The position numbers were made by a program, and so were the translations under genes. Source: Brevibacillus centrosporus (GTDB taxonomy: Bacteria > Bacillota > Bacilli > Brevibacillales > Brevibacillaceae). From it: a DNA stretch of 64,000 nucleotides. A model generated the notes under the pieces. The model had not been told where the DNA came from and made no database searches. It saw nothing but the letters and a program-made list of their open reading frames with translations. Location of the stretch: positions 1-64,000 of the forward strand of contig NZ_RHHP01000006.1 of the NCBI RefSeq assembly GCF_003710815.1. The letters run 5' to 3'. Positions within the stretch are counted from its first letter, which is position 1; each line of letters starts with the position of its first letter. This document shows, piece by piece, positions 25,292-33,954 of this stretch.

Positions 25292-26464
25292 ATGCAGCGA
25301 AGTCTTGTAGCGAGAATCATAGACTGTATCTTCTTGAGTATCGGGATCGCCGTGGTAGGCCTGATCGTGATGTTCTTTTCAGCCCTTTTGGGAGGGCTCA
25401 CGTTTTATACGCTACTGACGGCCGCCATCACCATCGGAAGTATCACACTCGTCATTGTCTATATGTTCACGTCGATAAAGCGGCGTCTGTTATCCAGGGT
25501 GATTATCGGATTTATTGTGCTAGGGGCTTTGTCAGTCGCAGGCCGCGAAGGCTTTCAAGCTTACGAGGCGAGCATTACCATGATGAGTGATCAGGATGTG
25601 GATCTGCGAGAATACAAGCCTTTTGCCGAGCATACCAAAGCCAAGAGACTGGAGCCGTCATCGAAGCTTGTCTTGCGGGATGACCTGCCACGACTGGATG
25701 GCGCCACAGCTCTGTATCCTTTGTATTCCGCTTTTGTTCAAGCGGTCTATCCCGAAAAAAATTACGATTTGTACGAGAGCGAAGTCATGGCAAATACGAC
25801 TCCACAGGCATACGAGAACCTCATCAACGGAACGGTCGACATCATTTTTGCTGCCGGACCATCTGAAGAGCAACGGGAGATGGCGAAAAATAAAGGGGTC
25901 GAGCTGACTCTGACCCCGATTGGCAAGGAAGCCTTTGTCTTTTTTGTCAATGCTGCAAACCCCGTAACGGGGCTGACGACCAAGCAAATACAGGATATTT
26001 ACACAGGAAGTGTTACGGATTGGAGCGAGGTCGGCGGTAAGCCAGGGGCGATACAGGCGTTTCAACGCCCTGAAAACAGCGGCAGCCAGACGATGCTTCT
26101 GAAGGTCATGGGCAACAAACAACCGATGGCGGCACCCAGGGAGGATATAGCTTCTGGGATGGGAGGGATCATCAGTCAAACCGCCGATTATAAAAATTAC
26201 AAAAATGCGATCGGGTACTCGTTTCTGTATTTTGCTACGGAAATGGTGCAGAACGGCAATATTCGCTTGCTAGAGGTCGATGGGGTAAAGCCGGACAAGC
26301 AGACTATTCGAGACGGCACGTATCCGCTCACCGCAGAATTTTATGCAGTGACTGCCGGCAGCAGCAATCCACATGTCGGCCGCTTTATTGAGTGGATCCG
26401 CTCTGCCCAGGGACAGACGCTGGTCGAACAGACGGGGTATACACCAATGATCGATTCCCACTGA
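25292..26464 (+). CDS. membrane-anchored PstS-like substrate-binding protein
   Basis: The 390-residue protein begins with three hydrophobic helices (about residues 8-32, 36-60 and 70-90) and continues with a periplasmic-binding-like type II domain of the PstS phosphate group (about 125-385): PRLDGATALYPLYSAF, GTVDIIFAAGPSEEQ, PENSGSQTMLLKVMG and YPLTAEFYAV. The SGS-type phosphate loop is visible in NSGSQT. Unlike PstS it has no lipobox, and no PstCAB genes are nearby, so it may be a sensor or scavenger domain held at the membrane rather than part of a complete importer. ATG 25292 follows AAGGGGG. The sequence before the domain shows no enzyme. Confidence 0.82.
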   Translation: MQRSLVARIIDCIFLSIGIAVVGLIVMFFSALLGGLTFYTLLTAAITIGSITLVIVYMFTSIKRRLLSRVIIGFIVLGALSVAGREGFQAYEASITMMSDQDVDLREYKPFAEHTKAKRLEPSSKLVLRDDLPRLDGATALYPLYSAFVQAVYPEKNYDLYESEVMANTTPQAYENLINGTVDIIFAAGPSEEQREMAKNKGVELTLTPIGKEAFVFFVNAANPVTGLTTKQIQDIYTGSVTDWSEVGGKPGAIQAFQRPENSGSQTMLLKVMGNKQPMAAPREDIASGMGGIISQTADYKNYKNAIGYSFLYFATEMVQNGNIRLLEVDGVKPDKQTIRDGTYPLTAEFYAVTAGSSNPHVGRFIEWIRSAQGQTLVEQTGYTPMIDSH

Positions 26465-26502
26465 TAGAAAAAATAAGAGAAGAACCAAAAGGAGGCTTCG
26501 CT

Positions 26503-27216
26503 ATGTATCGAATCGGATTGATTGGCGATTACAATCCGGAGGTGGTCGCGCATGGTGCCATTCCTCGAGCAATCGAGCTGGCTGCAAAAGACTTGGGAAA
26601 ACAAGTAGAGGTCGAATGGATTTTGACTCCTAGACTTTTGCAGGCACCCCCTGAAGAAGTACTTTCCGATTTTGATGGTCTATGGGCGGTTCCAGGAAGT
26701 CCCTACAAGAGCAAGGAGGGCGTCCTTCAGGGGATCTCGTATGCCCGGGAGAACCTGATTCCTTTTCTGGGGACTTGCGGTGGGTTTCAGCACATGGTTA
26801 TTGAATTCGCCCGCAACGTACTGGGTCTGGCAGAAGCAGATCATGCAGAGGACAATCCAGCTGCGTCTCTCTTGATTGTCGCGCCACTCACATGCTCGGT
26901 CAGTCAGCAAACCCACATCTTTACCTTAACGGAAGGTTCCCGGATTGCCAGAATATACGGAAGGCTGGAAATCGCCGAACAATACGGAACCTGTAACTAC
27001 GGAGTCAATGCAGCGTTTACAGAAAAGCTTGTGGAAGCGGGACTCTGTGTCGGCGGGGTCGATACCAAAGGAGAGGTACGGCTCATGGAGTACGTCCAGC
27101 ATCCTTTTTTCATAGGCACGCTGTTTCAGCCGGAGCGCTCTGCCTTTCAGGGAATTGTGCATCCGTTACTCAAAGAATTTGTCTTTCAGGCGACTCAGCA
27201 GGCAAAAGGCGAGTAA
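26503..27216 (+). CDS. glutamine-amidotransferase-like protein related to the C-terminal half of CTP synthase
   Basis: The 237-residue protein is a stand-alone class I GATase fold. It has the nucleophile elbow FLGTCGGFQHMV (Cys about residue 92) and a catalytic His-Glu pair near HPFFIGTLFQPE, where the order resembles CTP synthase rather than GMP synthase. The ammonia-using synthetase half is absent. Proteins of this type are known as CTP-synthase C-terminal-region-related proteins, of undetermined function. ATG 26503 has AAAAGGAGG 8 nt upstream, 38 nt after the binding-protein gene, so the two may be co-transcribed. Confidence 0.82.
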   Translation: MYRIGLIGDYNPEVVAHGAIPRAIELAAKDLGKQVEVEWILTPRLLQAPPEEVLSDFDGLWAVPGSPYKSKEGVLQGISYARENLIPFLGTCGGFQHMVIEFARNVLGLAEADHAEDNPAASLLIVAPLTCSVSQQTHIFTLTEGSRIARIYGRLEIAEQYGTCNYGVNAAFTEKLVEAGLCVGGVDTKGEVRLMEYVQHPFFIGTLFQPERSAFQGIVHPLLKEFVFQATQQAKGE

Positions 27217-27314
27217 ACGTCTGAATGGCAAGCCTTGTGGGTATTTTAAGTTGCGTGTGGGTTTGCTATGATGTGGGAATGAAATTGTAAATTGTACTTA
27301 AAAAGGATGGAAGA

Positions 27315-27509
27315 ATGATGAAAAAGAAAATGGTTCTCGTGCTAGACGTGGAAGTGAATCAAGATATCGATATGCAAAAGCTCGCCGATGAGATGTCCAA
27401 AGCGATCAGCACGGTAAGCGAAATCAAGCTGCAGGATGTTGTGCTTTTTGACAACGACGAGTCCAGTGCAGATAAATGGGTAGCGAATATGGATGTGAGC
27501 GCGAAGTAA
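27315..27509 (+). CDS. small unknown protein, 64 aa
   Basis: A 64-codon frame starts at ATG 27315, with AAAAGGATGGAAG just upstream. The product is acidic after a basic MMKKK start, predicted soluble, with a beta-alpha pattern (VLVLDVEV, then a helix to STVSEIKLQDVVLF). No family is recognised. It is followed after 2 nt by another small gene, so the two appear to form an operon. Confidence 0.6.
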   Translation: MMKKKMVLVLDVEVNQDIDMQKLADEMSKAISTVSEIKLQDVVLFDNDESSADKWVANMDVSAK

Positions 27510-27511
27510 CC

Positions 27512-27712
27512 ATGAAAAAAATCAGCAGCGGGAGTGTCCTTGGCAAAGCCTACTTCCTGTCCTATCTTCAGCTGGTGATGAACTCCAGGGGATTTGATCT
27601 GGATCAAGCCACTGCGTATACATTGCAAACTTTTTTTCAAGGGGATCTGTGCGCTTTTGGACAACAAACATACGAAAATTACCTGAGTGCTGTTGATGAG
27701 CTGCGGGGGTAA
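27512..27712 (+). CDS. small unknown protein, 66 aa
   Basis: ATG 27512 begins 2 nt after the previous stop, suggesting translational coupling. The 66-residue product is probably helical (YFLSYLQLVMNSRGFDLDQATAYTLQTFF) without membrane segments or cysteine pairs. I recognise no family. It may act with its 64-residue neighbour. Confidence 0.55.
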   Translation: MKKISSGSVLGKAYFLSYLQLVMNSRGFDLDQATAYTLQTFFQGDLCAFGQQTYENYLSAVDELRG

Positions 27713-27788
27713 ACCCGACACTTATCAAGTAGGGGGAGAGGTATGGGGGGAATTCTTTTTCAAACAACTCCTGAACCTCTTCCTCGTA

Positions 27789-27817
27789 TTGACAGAAAAA
27801 AACAGGACTGCTATAAA
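27789..27817 (+). promoter_or_regulatory. sigma-A promoter of htpG
   Basis: TTGACA (27789-27794), 17-nt spacer, TATAAA (27812-27817): a near-consensus vegetative promoter directly before the CIRCE element. Confidence 0.88.
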
Positions 27818-27825
27818 AATAGTGA

Positions 27826-27852
27826 GTAGCACTCTGTTGCTGAGAGTGCTAA
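27826..27852. promoter_or_regulatory. CIRCE operator (HrcA binding site)
   Basis: GTAGCACTC - 9 nt - GAGTGCTAA matches the CIRCE consensus TTAGCACTC-N9-GAGTGCTAA with one mismatch. It covers the transcription start of htpG, so HrcA should repress it and heat should induce it. Confidence 0.93.
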
Positions 27853-27917
27853 TTGCTTTTTCAACGAGCATACTTACGAAAATTCAAGCCTGTCTACATT
27901 AGAAGGGAGAGATTCGA

Positions 27918-29798
27918 ATGGAAAAGAAGCAGTTTCAAGCTGAATCCAAGCGCCTCTTGGAAATGATGATCAACTCCATTTACACCCAAAAGGAGATCTT
28001 TTTGCGTGAGCTGATCTCCAATGCCAGCGATGCCATTGACAAGATGTACTACAGAGCGCTCACCGATGATAGCCTGGTCTTTGACAAAGACAGCTACTAC
28101 ATCAAAGTGATCGCCGACAAGGATAACCGGACACTGACGATCCGAGACACCGGGATCGGGATGACAGCGGATGAGCTGGAAAGTCACCTTGGGGTCATCG
28201 CAAAAAGCGGCTCTCTCGCTTTCAAAAAGGAAAACGAAACAAAAGACGGTCACACGATCATCGGGCAATTCGGGGTCGGATTCTATTCCGCTTTCATGGT
28301 GGCGGATGTCGTCACCGTGATCAGCCGGGCTGTTGGCAGTGACACCGCGTACAAATGGGAATCGACAGGAGCAGATGGCTATACGATCGAGCCGGCCGCT
28401 AAAGACGCTGTCGGTACGGACATCATCCTGAAAATCAAGGAAAATACGGAGGATGAGAACTACGACGAGTATTTGGACGAATACCGTCTCAAAGCGATCA
28501 TCAAGAAATACTCCGATTTCATCCGTTACCCGATCAAAATGGATGTGTCCAGCAGCAGGCTTGTGGAGGGCAGCGAGAGCGAATACGAAGAGGTAACCGA
28601 AGAGACGCGCATCAACAGTATGGTGCCGATCTGGCGGAAAAACAAAAGCGAGCTGACCGACGACGATTACGAGCAGTTCTACCAGGAAAAACGCTACGGC
28701 TTTGACAAGCCCCTGAAGCATCTGCATGTCAGCGCAGACGGAGCTGTCGTGTATCAGGCCATTCTCTTTATCCCGGAGAACATCCCGTTTGATTTCTACT
28801 CCAAGGAGTATGAAAAAGGGCTGGAGCTGTATGCCAATGGTGTTTTGATCATGAACAAGTGTGCGGATCTGCTCCCAGACTATTTCAGCTTTGTCAAAGG
28901 AATGGTCGATTCCGAAAGTCTGTCGCTGAACATCTCCCGGGAAATGCTCCAGCATGACCGCCAGCTGAAGCTGATCGCCAAAAACATCCAGAGCAAGATC
29001 AAAAATCTGCTGCAGACCATGCTGAAAAACGAGCGCGAGAAGTACGAACAGTTCTACCAAGCATTTGGCAGACAGCTCAAATTCGGCGTGTACAGCGACT
29101 TTGGCATGAACAAGGACGTATTGCAGGACCTGCTCCTGTTTACCTCCTCCAAGGACAAAAAGCTGGTCACCCTGGATGAATACGTGTCCAGAATGCCGGA
29201 AGACCAAAAGTACATCTACTACGCTTCCGGGGAGTCCAACGAACGGATCGAGAAGCTGCCACAGACGGAGCTCGTCCTGGAAAAAGGCTACGAAATCCTG
29301 TACTTTACCGAGGATATCGACGAGTTTGCAGTCAAGATGCTCCAGAAGTACAAGGATAAAGAATTCAAATCCGTATCTAGCGGCGACTTGGGCATCGAAG
29401 CAGACGACAATGATAAAAATACGGATGCAGAAAACGAAGCAAACAAAGAGCTGTTTGACTACATGAAGAACCTCCTCGCCGGAAAAGTCAGCAACGTGCG
29501 AGCGTCGAAACGTTTGCGCTCCCATCCTGTTTGCTTGACGACAGAGGGCGAGATCACCATCGAGATGGAAAAAATCTTGAACGCCATGCCGAACAATCCG
29601 AGTGTGAAAGCGGACAAGGTGCTGGAGATCAACGTCAACCACGATGTATTCCAATCGCTGAAGGCTGCGCTGGCAAACGACAAGGAGAAGCTGGATCTGT
29701 ACACTGCTCTCTTGTACAACCAGGCGCTGCTCATCGAAGGCTTGCCGCTGCAGGACCCAGTCGAATTTACAAACGATATTTGCAAGATTATGGTGTAA
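27918..29798 (+). CDS. htpG: molecular chaperone HtpG (Hsp90)
   Basis: The 626-residue cytoplasmic dimeric chaperone has the GHKL ATPase domain (residues about 1-215): [12 protein letters not shown], the DTGIGMT loop, [15 protein letters not shown]. The middle domain (about 225-490) carries the ISREMLQ arginine, and the C-terminal dimerisation domain follows. Length matches bacterial HtpG. ATG 27918 follows AGAAGGGAGA. A CIRCE element covers its promoter. In B. subtilis htpG is independent of HrcA (class III), so this control differs from that model. Confidence 0.97.
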   Translation: MEKKQFQAESKRLLEMMINSIYTQKEIFLRELISNASDAIDKMYYRALTDDSLVFDKDSYYIKVIADKDNRTLTIRDTGIGMTADELESHLGVIAKSGSLAFKKENETKDGHTIIGQFGVGFYSAFMVADVVTVISRAVGSDTAYKWESTGADGYTIEPAAKDAVGTDIILKIKENTEDENYDEYLDEYRLKAIIKKYSDFIRYPIKMDVSSSRLVEGSESEYEEVTEETRINSMVPIWRKNKSELTDDDYEQFYQEKRYGFDKPLKHLHVSADGAVVYQAILFIPENIPFDFYSKEYEKGLELYANGVLIMNKCADLLPDYFSFVKGMVDSESLSLNISREMLQHDRQLKLIAKNIQSKIKNLLQTMLKNEREKYEQFYQAFGRQLKFGVYSDFGMNKDVLQDLLLFTSSKDKKLVTLDEYVSRMPEDQKYIYYASGESNERIEKLPQTELVLEKGYEILYFTEDIDEFAVKMLQKYKDKEFKSVSSGDLGIEADDNDKNTDAENEANKELFDYMKNLLAGKVSNVRASKRLRSHPVCLTTEGEITIEMEKILNAMPNNPSVKADKVLEINVNHDVFQSLKAALANDKEKLDLYTALLYNQALLIEGLPLQDPVEFTNDICKIMV

Positions 29799-29817
29799 GG
29801 GGAAAAGCAAAAGAGGA

Positions 29818-29847
29818 AAAGCCTCTTGGTCAGCCAAGGGGCTTTCT
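29818..29847 (+). terminator. htpG terminator
   Basis: AAAGCCTCTTGG / CCAAGGGGCTTT with a TCAG loop, then CTTC. Confidence 0.75.
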
Positions 29848-29964
29848 TCATGATGCATAACCGTACCAATAATTAGGAATCCTTAAAAAAAGCAATCAGG
29901 AGATGGGTTCTCCTACCTTTCCGAAATGGACAGCTAGAAGTAGCAGAGAGGAAGAGGAGCGGAA

Positions 29965-31347
29965 GTGGCAAACAAAGAGTTGAAAAGAGGTTTGGAAGCC
30001 AGACATATCCAAATGATCGCGCTCGGTGGGACGATTGGTGTCGGGTTGTTTATGGGGTCTGCAAGCACAATTAAATGGACAGGCCCATCCGTCATGCTGG
30101 CGTATGCAATTGTAGGAATTTTTATTTTTCTCATCATGCGAGCGATGGGCGAGATGCTGTACGTAGAGCCGAGCACAGGTTCCTTTGCTACATTTGGTCA
30201 CAAGTACATCCATCCCATTGCCGGTTATCTCACGGCTTGGAGCAACTGGTTTCAGTGGGTGGTTGTAGGCATGGCCGAAATTATTGCGGTAGGAACCTAT
30301 ATGCAGTACTGGTTTCCCGATCTTCCGCCGTGGATACCTGGCATTATCGCCATGGTGATTCTGGGAGCGGCGAATCTGTTCTCGGTAAAATCCTTTGGAG
30401 AATTTGAATTCTGGTTTGCCATGATTAAGATCGTAACGATCGTCGTGATGATTATTATCGGTTTGGGCTTGATTTTCTTTGGAATTGGCAACGGAGGAAA
30501 CGCGATCGGATTGTCCAACCTGTGGGCACACGGAGGCTTCTTTACCGGTGGCTGGTCAGGCTTCTTCTTTGCTCTTTCATTGGTGATCGGGGCTTACCAA
30601 GGCGTCGAGCTGATCGGGATTACCGCAGGTGAGGCAAAGGAGCCTCGCAAAACACTGACGAGTGCAATCCAAAGCATTATCTGGCGCATTTTGATCTTCT
30701 ATATCGGAGCGATTTTTGTCATTGTCACGGTGTATCCATGGAACGAGCTGCAGGCGATTGGCAGTCCGTTCGTGGCGACGTTTGCCAAAATCGGGATTAC
30801 CGCTGCTGCAGGTGTTATCAACTTCGTGGTGATTACCGCAGCGATGTCCGGCTGTAACAGCGGCATCTACAGCGCGGGTCGAATGCTTTATACACTCGGT
30901 GTAAACGGTCAGGCCCCGAAAGTTTTTACGAAGCTGTCTGTGAATGGCGTACCGCTATTGGGAACCATCGGCGTGCTCATCGGGTTGTTTGTTGGTGTTA
31001 TCTTGAGCTACATTGCTCCCGAAAACCTGTTTGTGTATGTCTACAGCGCAAGTGTGCTGCCGGGTATGGTACCGTGGTTTGTCATCCTGATCAGCCAAAT
31101 CAATTTTCGGAAAGCGAAGGGAGCAGAAATGGACAAGCATCCATTCAAAATGCCCTTTGCCCCAGTGACGAACTACGTGACGATTGTCTTTTTGCTGCTG
31201 GTTCTCGTCGGCATGTGGATCAATGATGAGACGCGTGTCTCCCTCATTGCGGGGCTCGTGTTCATGGCGATTGTCGTCATCAGCTTCTATGCGTTTGGGA
31301 TCAGCAAGGCGAAGCCATTGAGCACGCAGACAGATGATGAATATTAA
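29965..31347 (+). CDS. amino-acid permease (AAT family, D-serine/D-alanine/glycine type)
   Basis: The 460-residue transporter has twelve helices of the APC superfamily. The first helix carries the substrate loop [22 protein letters not shown], typical of the amino-acid transporter family that includes CycA and AapA, and helix 6 follows [20 protein letters not shown] 29965 has GAGGAG 8 nt upstream. It is monocistronic, separated from htpG by a terminator. The CycA/AapA assignment (D-alanine, D-serine, glycine) rests on overall resemblance; other neutral amino acids are possible. Confidence 0.88.
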   Translation: MANKELKRGLEARHIQMIALGGTIGVGLFMGSASTIKWTGPSVMLAYAIVGIFIFLIMRAMGEMLYVEPSTGSFATFGHKYIHPIAGYLTAWSNWFQWVVVGMAEIIAVGTYMQYWFPDLPPWIPGIIAMVILGAANLFSVKSFGEFEFWFAMIKIVTIVVMIIIGLGLIFFGIGNGGNAIGLSNLWAHGGFFTGGWSGFFFALSLVIGAYQGVELIGITAGEAKEPRKTLTSAIQSIIWRILIFYIGAIFVIVTVYPWNELQAIGSPFVATFAKIGITAAAGVINFVVITAAMSGCNSGIYSAGRMLYTLGVNGQAPKVFTKLSVNGVPLLGTIGVLIGLFVGVILSYIAPENLFVYVYSASVLPGMVPWFVILISQINFRKAKGAEMDKHPFKMPFAPVTNYVTIVFLLLVLVGMWINDETRVSLIAGLVFMAIVVISFYAFGISKAKPLSTQTDDEY

Positions 31348-31352
31348 AAAAT

Positions 31353-31408
31353 AGGGACATAGGCAGTCAGGGACTTTTATGGAGTCCCTAGCTGCAGCTG
31401 TCCTTTTT
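31353..31408 (+). terminator. terminator of the permease gene
   Basis: Nested stems AGGGACT / AGTCCCT (31369-31389) inside GGACA / TGTCC are followed by TTTTTAT. Confidence 0.65.
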
Positions 31409-31440
31409 ATTCGCAACGATTCTCCGCGGTTGCGAGATCC

Positions 31441-31947
31441 TTATTCATTTGCATACCAGTACAGGGCATAATCGGTCATGGTAGAGGCATAATCTGCTTG
31501 GCGCAGCATGGCGCTAATGTTTCCCCGATGATAGGTAGCGTGCGTGATGATATTCATAAGAATCTCGGTGTAGCTCGTTTCACGAACCCTCGTGTAAGGA
31601 TTGTCGAGGACAATGGTTTGATCCAAATCGTCGTGGGCGCTGATGAACCCCCGGTACTTTTGCGCGACCTCGTGAAAGAATACTTCCAGTTCTTCGAGGG
31701 TTTTCGCTTCCAGCTGCTCCATTTGAGAGAGGTTGGCTGCCATTGCGTCCTTCATTTCCGCTCCCTTCATAATTTCGATCCACGTGGAGTCGACGAGATA
31801 AACATGGACAAGCGTCTTTGCGATCGTAGGAAAAACGCTTTTCATTTCCTGGGTGTACAGCTCGCGGGGTACTTCCTTCAAACGATTGATCAAGGTTTGA
31901 TTGGCCCATACGTGATAATCGTACATCGTGATAACATGGTTGCTCAT
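31441..31947 (-). CDS. DinB/YfiT-family protein
   Basis: The 168-residue four-helix-bundle protein has the DinB metal-binding histidines: one in LVHVYLVDSTW (about residue 47) and the HATYHRGNIS pair near residue 135-139. DinB-fold proteins include thiol-dependent S-transferases (bacillithiol-linked) and proteins of unknown role. The start MSNHVITMYDYH at 31947 has GGAGG 8 nt upstream; an upstream extension lacks a site. It is divergent from the sigma-54 activator gene, with no shared operator seen. Confidence 0.87.
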   Translation of the reverse strand: MSNHVITMYDYHVWANQTLINRLKEVPRELYTQEMKSVFPTIAKTLVHVYLVDSTWIEIMKGAEMKDAMAANLSQMEQLEAKTLEELEVFFHEVAQKYRGFISAHDDLDQTIVLDNPYTRVRETSYTEILMNIITHATYHRGNISAMLRQADYASTMTDYALYWYANE

Positions 31948-32130
31948 TGTGTTCGCCTCCTGAATCTTTGATGGCTTAATTGTATGGGCTCTTACCTGAC
32001 AAAAGCTGTCAGTAGATCGAAAACTTTTCACCAGATCGTTGGTATGGTAACGAGATGGGATAAGTGTAAAATAATAAGCATGAAAATAACGAGGCAACTC
32101 GGCCATTCGTGACAACTAGGAGAGAAGAAC

Positions 32131-33735
32131 ATGCATCCACTTCGCCCCTCCATGACGGTAGAAGAAGCTGTCGCCCATTTTTCTCCCGGCAGTGCGGAAG
32201 TTCAGGAGGTCTATAACGAGGAAGACGAATTTGTCGGCTATTTGACTGTGGAGTCGATTTCCCTAGCGATGCAGAGAGGGGAGCTGACCCGGCCGATTTT
32301 GGAGTTCGTGGTTCCCGAGGTATCCTTGCAAGATCAGGAGCACCAGACGAGCTCACGATCGCAGTTGCACGCCTTTTTTCAAAGTCCGATAAGTGGCATC
32401 ATTTTCAATTCGTTGTACGATGGTGTCTACATCACGGATGACGTGGGCATCACGTTGTTTATCAATCAAGCCTATCAGCGAATTACCGGGATCAGCGAAG
32501 AAGAGGTTAAGGGCGTGCACATGGAGGCGCTGATCAAGCAGGGCATCATTTCTGTATCTGCGTCTTTGGAAACGATCCGTACGAAGCGGCCTGTGACCCT
32601 CATCCAAACCATTCGGAATGGCAGGAAAATCATCGTGTCCGCTACGCCGGTTCTGGCTCCTAACAAAGAAATCTTGTACGTCATCAGCAGTGTGCGGGAC
32701 ATCACGGAGCTGATTCGTCTCAAGCACGAGCTGGACAGCCAGAAGCTGCGGAGGCAAAGCCTGAAGGAAGACGCCCTCGAACGACCCGCACCCGGGCAGG
32801 GCAATATCGTGGTAGGGCCAGCCACAAGATCGTTGTTTCAGCTGGCAGAAAAAGTGGCAAAGACAGATGCAAAAGTGCTGCTGCAGGGCGAGACCGGGGT
32901 AGGAAAAAGCATGATCGCCAAGTATATCCACTCCCGAAGCGCGCGCAGCAAGGAGACATTCATGGAGCTGAACTGCGCGGCGATTCCTGGACATCTGGTC
33001 GAAGCGGAGCTGTTCGGTTATGAGCCGGGCTCGTTTACTGGTGCGCTCAAGAGTGGGAAAGTAGGGATTCTCGAGAGTGCACACCGGGGAACGCTGTTTC
33101 TGGATGAAATCGGCGATCTGCCGCTTGAGCTGCAGGTCAAGCTGCTGAAGGTCGTGGAAGAAAGCCAGTTTATGCGGGTAGGATCTACGGAAGTGCGCCA
33201 TGTCGATGTCCGGATCATTACGGCTACACACCGGGATTTGGCAACGCTTGTACGGGAAGGGCTGTTTCGGGAGGACTTGTATTATCGGCTGAACATCGTC
33301 ACCTTTGAAGTTCCTCCGCTGCGCAACCGCAAAGAAGAAATCGTTCCGCTGCTCGAAACGTACCTGGGCAAATTCAACGAAAAATATCAGGAAAACAAGA
33401 CGATGACGCTGGAATGCTACGAATGGCTGACCAACTACCAATGGCCGGGCAATATCCGGGAGCTGGCAAATCTGGTTGAGCGGCTCGTGGTTACGACCTA
33501 CCATGATTCGATTGATGTCGGTAACTTGCCGTCCTTTCTGCAGCAGGTATTTCCGGCTTCCGAGCCTGCTTCCCTCAAGGAAGCTGTCGCCAGGCTGGAG
33601 CGGACCATGATTACGAATGCGATTCACGCTCATGGGACGACGAGAGCGGCAGCAGAAGCTTTGGGAATCAGTCAAAGTGCCATCGTCCAAAAAATGAAGA
33701 AACTCCATTTGCGAGTAGAAAACGAATCAAGGTAG
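32131..33735 (+). CDS. sigma-54-dependent transcriptional activator with PAS domain
   Basis: The 534-residue enhancer-binding protein starts with a short CBS-like segment (about 1-65) and a PAS sensor domain (about 90-205, SLYDGVYITDDVGITLFINQ). The AAA+ domain (about 230-455) has Walker A GETGVGKS, the sigma-54 contact loop GSFTGA, Walker B GTLFLDEIGDL and arginine fingers. A Fis-type helix-turn-helix (about 490-530) ends the protein. It lies directly upstream of a -24/-12 promoter and dyad serving the dehydrogenase operon, so it is its likely activator. The PAS domain probably senses the substrate or a cofactor. Confidence 0.94.
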   Translation: MHPLRPSMTVEEAVAHFSPGSAEVQEVYNEEDEFVGYLTVESISLAMQRGELTRPILEFVVPEVSLQDQEHQTSSRSQLHAFFQSPISGIIFNSLYDGVYITDDVGITLFINQAYQRITGISEEEVKGVHMEALIKQGIISVSASLETIRTKRPVTLIQTIRNGRKIIVSATPVLAPNKEILYVISSVRDITELIRLKHELDSQKLRRQSLKEDALERPAPGQGNIVVGPATRSLFQLAEKVAKTDAKVLLQGETGVGKSMIAKYIHSRSARSKETFMELNCAAIPGHLVEAELFGYEPGSFTGALKSGKVGILESAHRGTLFLDEIGDLPLELQVKLLKVVEESQFMRVGSTEVRHVDVRIITATHRDLATLVREGLFREDLYYRLNIVTFEVPPLRNRKEEIVPLLETYLGKFNEKYQENKTMTLECYEWLTNYQWPGNIRELANLVERLVVTTYHDSIDVGNLPSFLQQVFPASEPASLKEAVARLERTMITNAIHAHGTTRAAAEALGISQSAIVQKMKKLHLRVENESR

Positions 33736-33759
33736 ATGGCTTTGATTCGTTTTCTACTC
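33713..33759 (+). terminator. long hairpin over the 3' end of the activator gene
   Basis: GAGTAGAAAACGAATCAA and its exact complement form 18-bp arms around an 11-nt loop. The left arm encodes the last residues of the protein and the stop lies in the loop. No strong T-run follows, so it may terminate weakly or protect the mRNA end. Confidence 0.65.
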
Positions 33760-33789
33760 ATTTTTGTGATTCTGACTGTTTTTGAGAAC

Positions 33790-33821
33790 GGGTTCATTTT
33801 GTCAGAAAATGTCTAGAACCC
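33790..33821. promoter_or_regulatory. candidate upstream activator site
   Basis: GGGTTC-ATTTT ... AAAAT-GTCTA-GAACCC is an imperfect dyad with perfect GGGTTC / GAACCC ends. Its centre lies about 110-125 nt upstream of the sigma-54 promoter, the normal distance for an enhancer-binding protein. Confidence 0.6.
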
Positions 33822-33903
33822 AGTAGTACCAACCCGTACAGGACGCTGTTTTTTATTGCAGCGCTTTCAGAAAAGCCATCAAATGTTCACGTTTTTTTCT
33901 GGT

Positions 33904-33919
33904 TGGCATGGAAGTTGCG
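33904..33919 (+). promoter_or_regulatory. sigma-54 (SigL) promoter
   Basis: TGGCATGGAAGTTGCG has the invariant GG and GC separated by 10 bp and matches the consensus TGGCACG-N4-TTGCA well. It lies 35 nt before the start of the Fe-dehydrogenase gene. Confidence 0.88.
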
Positions 33920-33954
33920 TATAGATAGCTGCATAGACGAAAGGAGAGAACAGC

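Noticed and set aside
27894-29858. Open frame of about 650 codons antisense to htpG
   Set aside because: It mirrors the codon pattern of htpG, has no ribosome site and shows no family motif; a shadow of a long GC-rich gene. The same applies to long antisense frames over tyrS (4887-6191) and sdhA (51264-53069).
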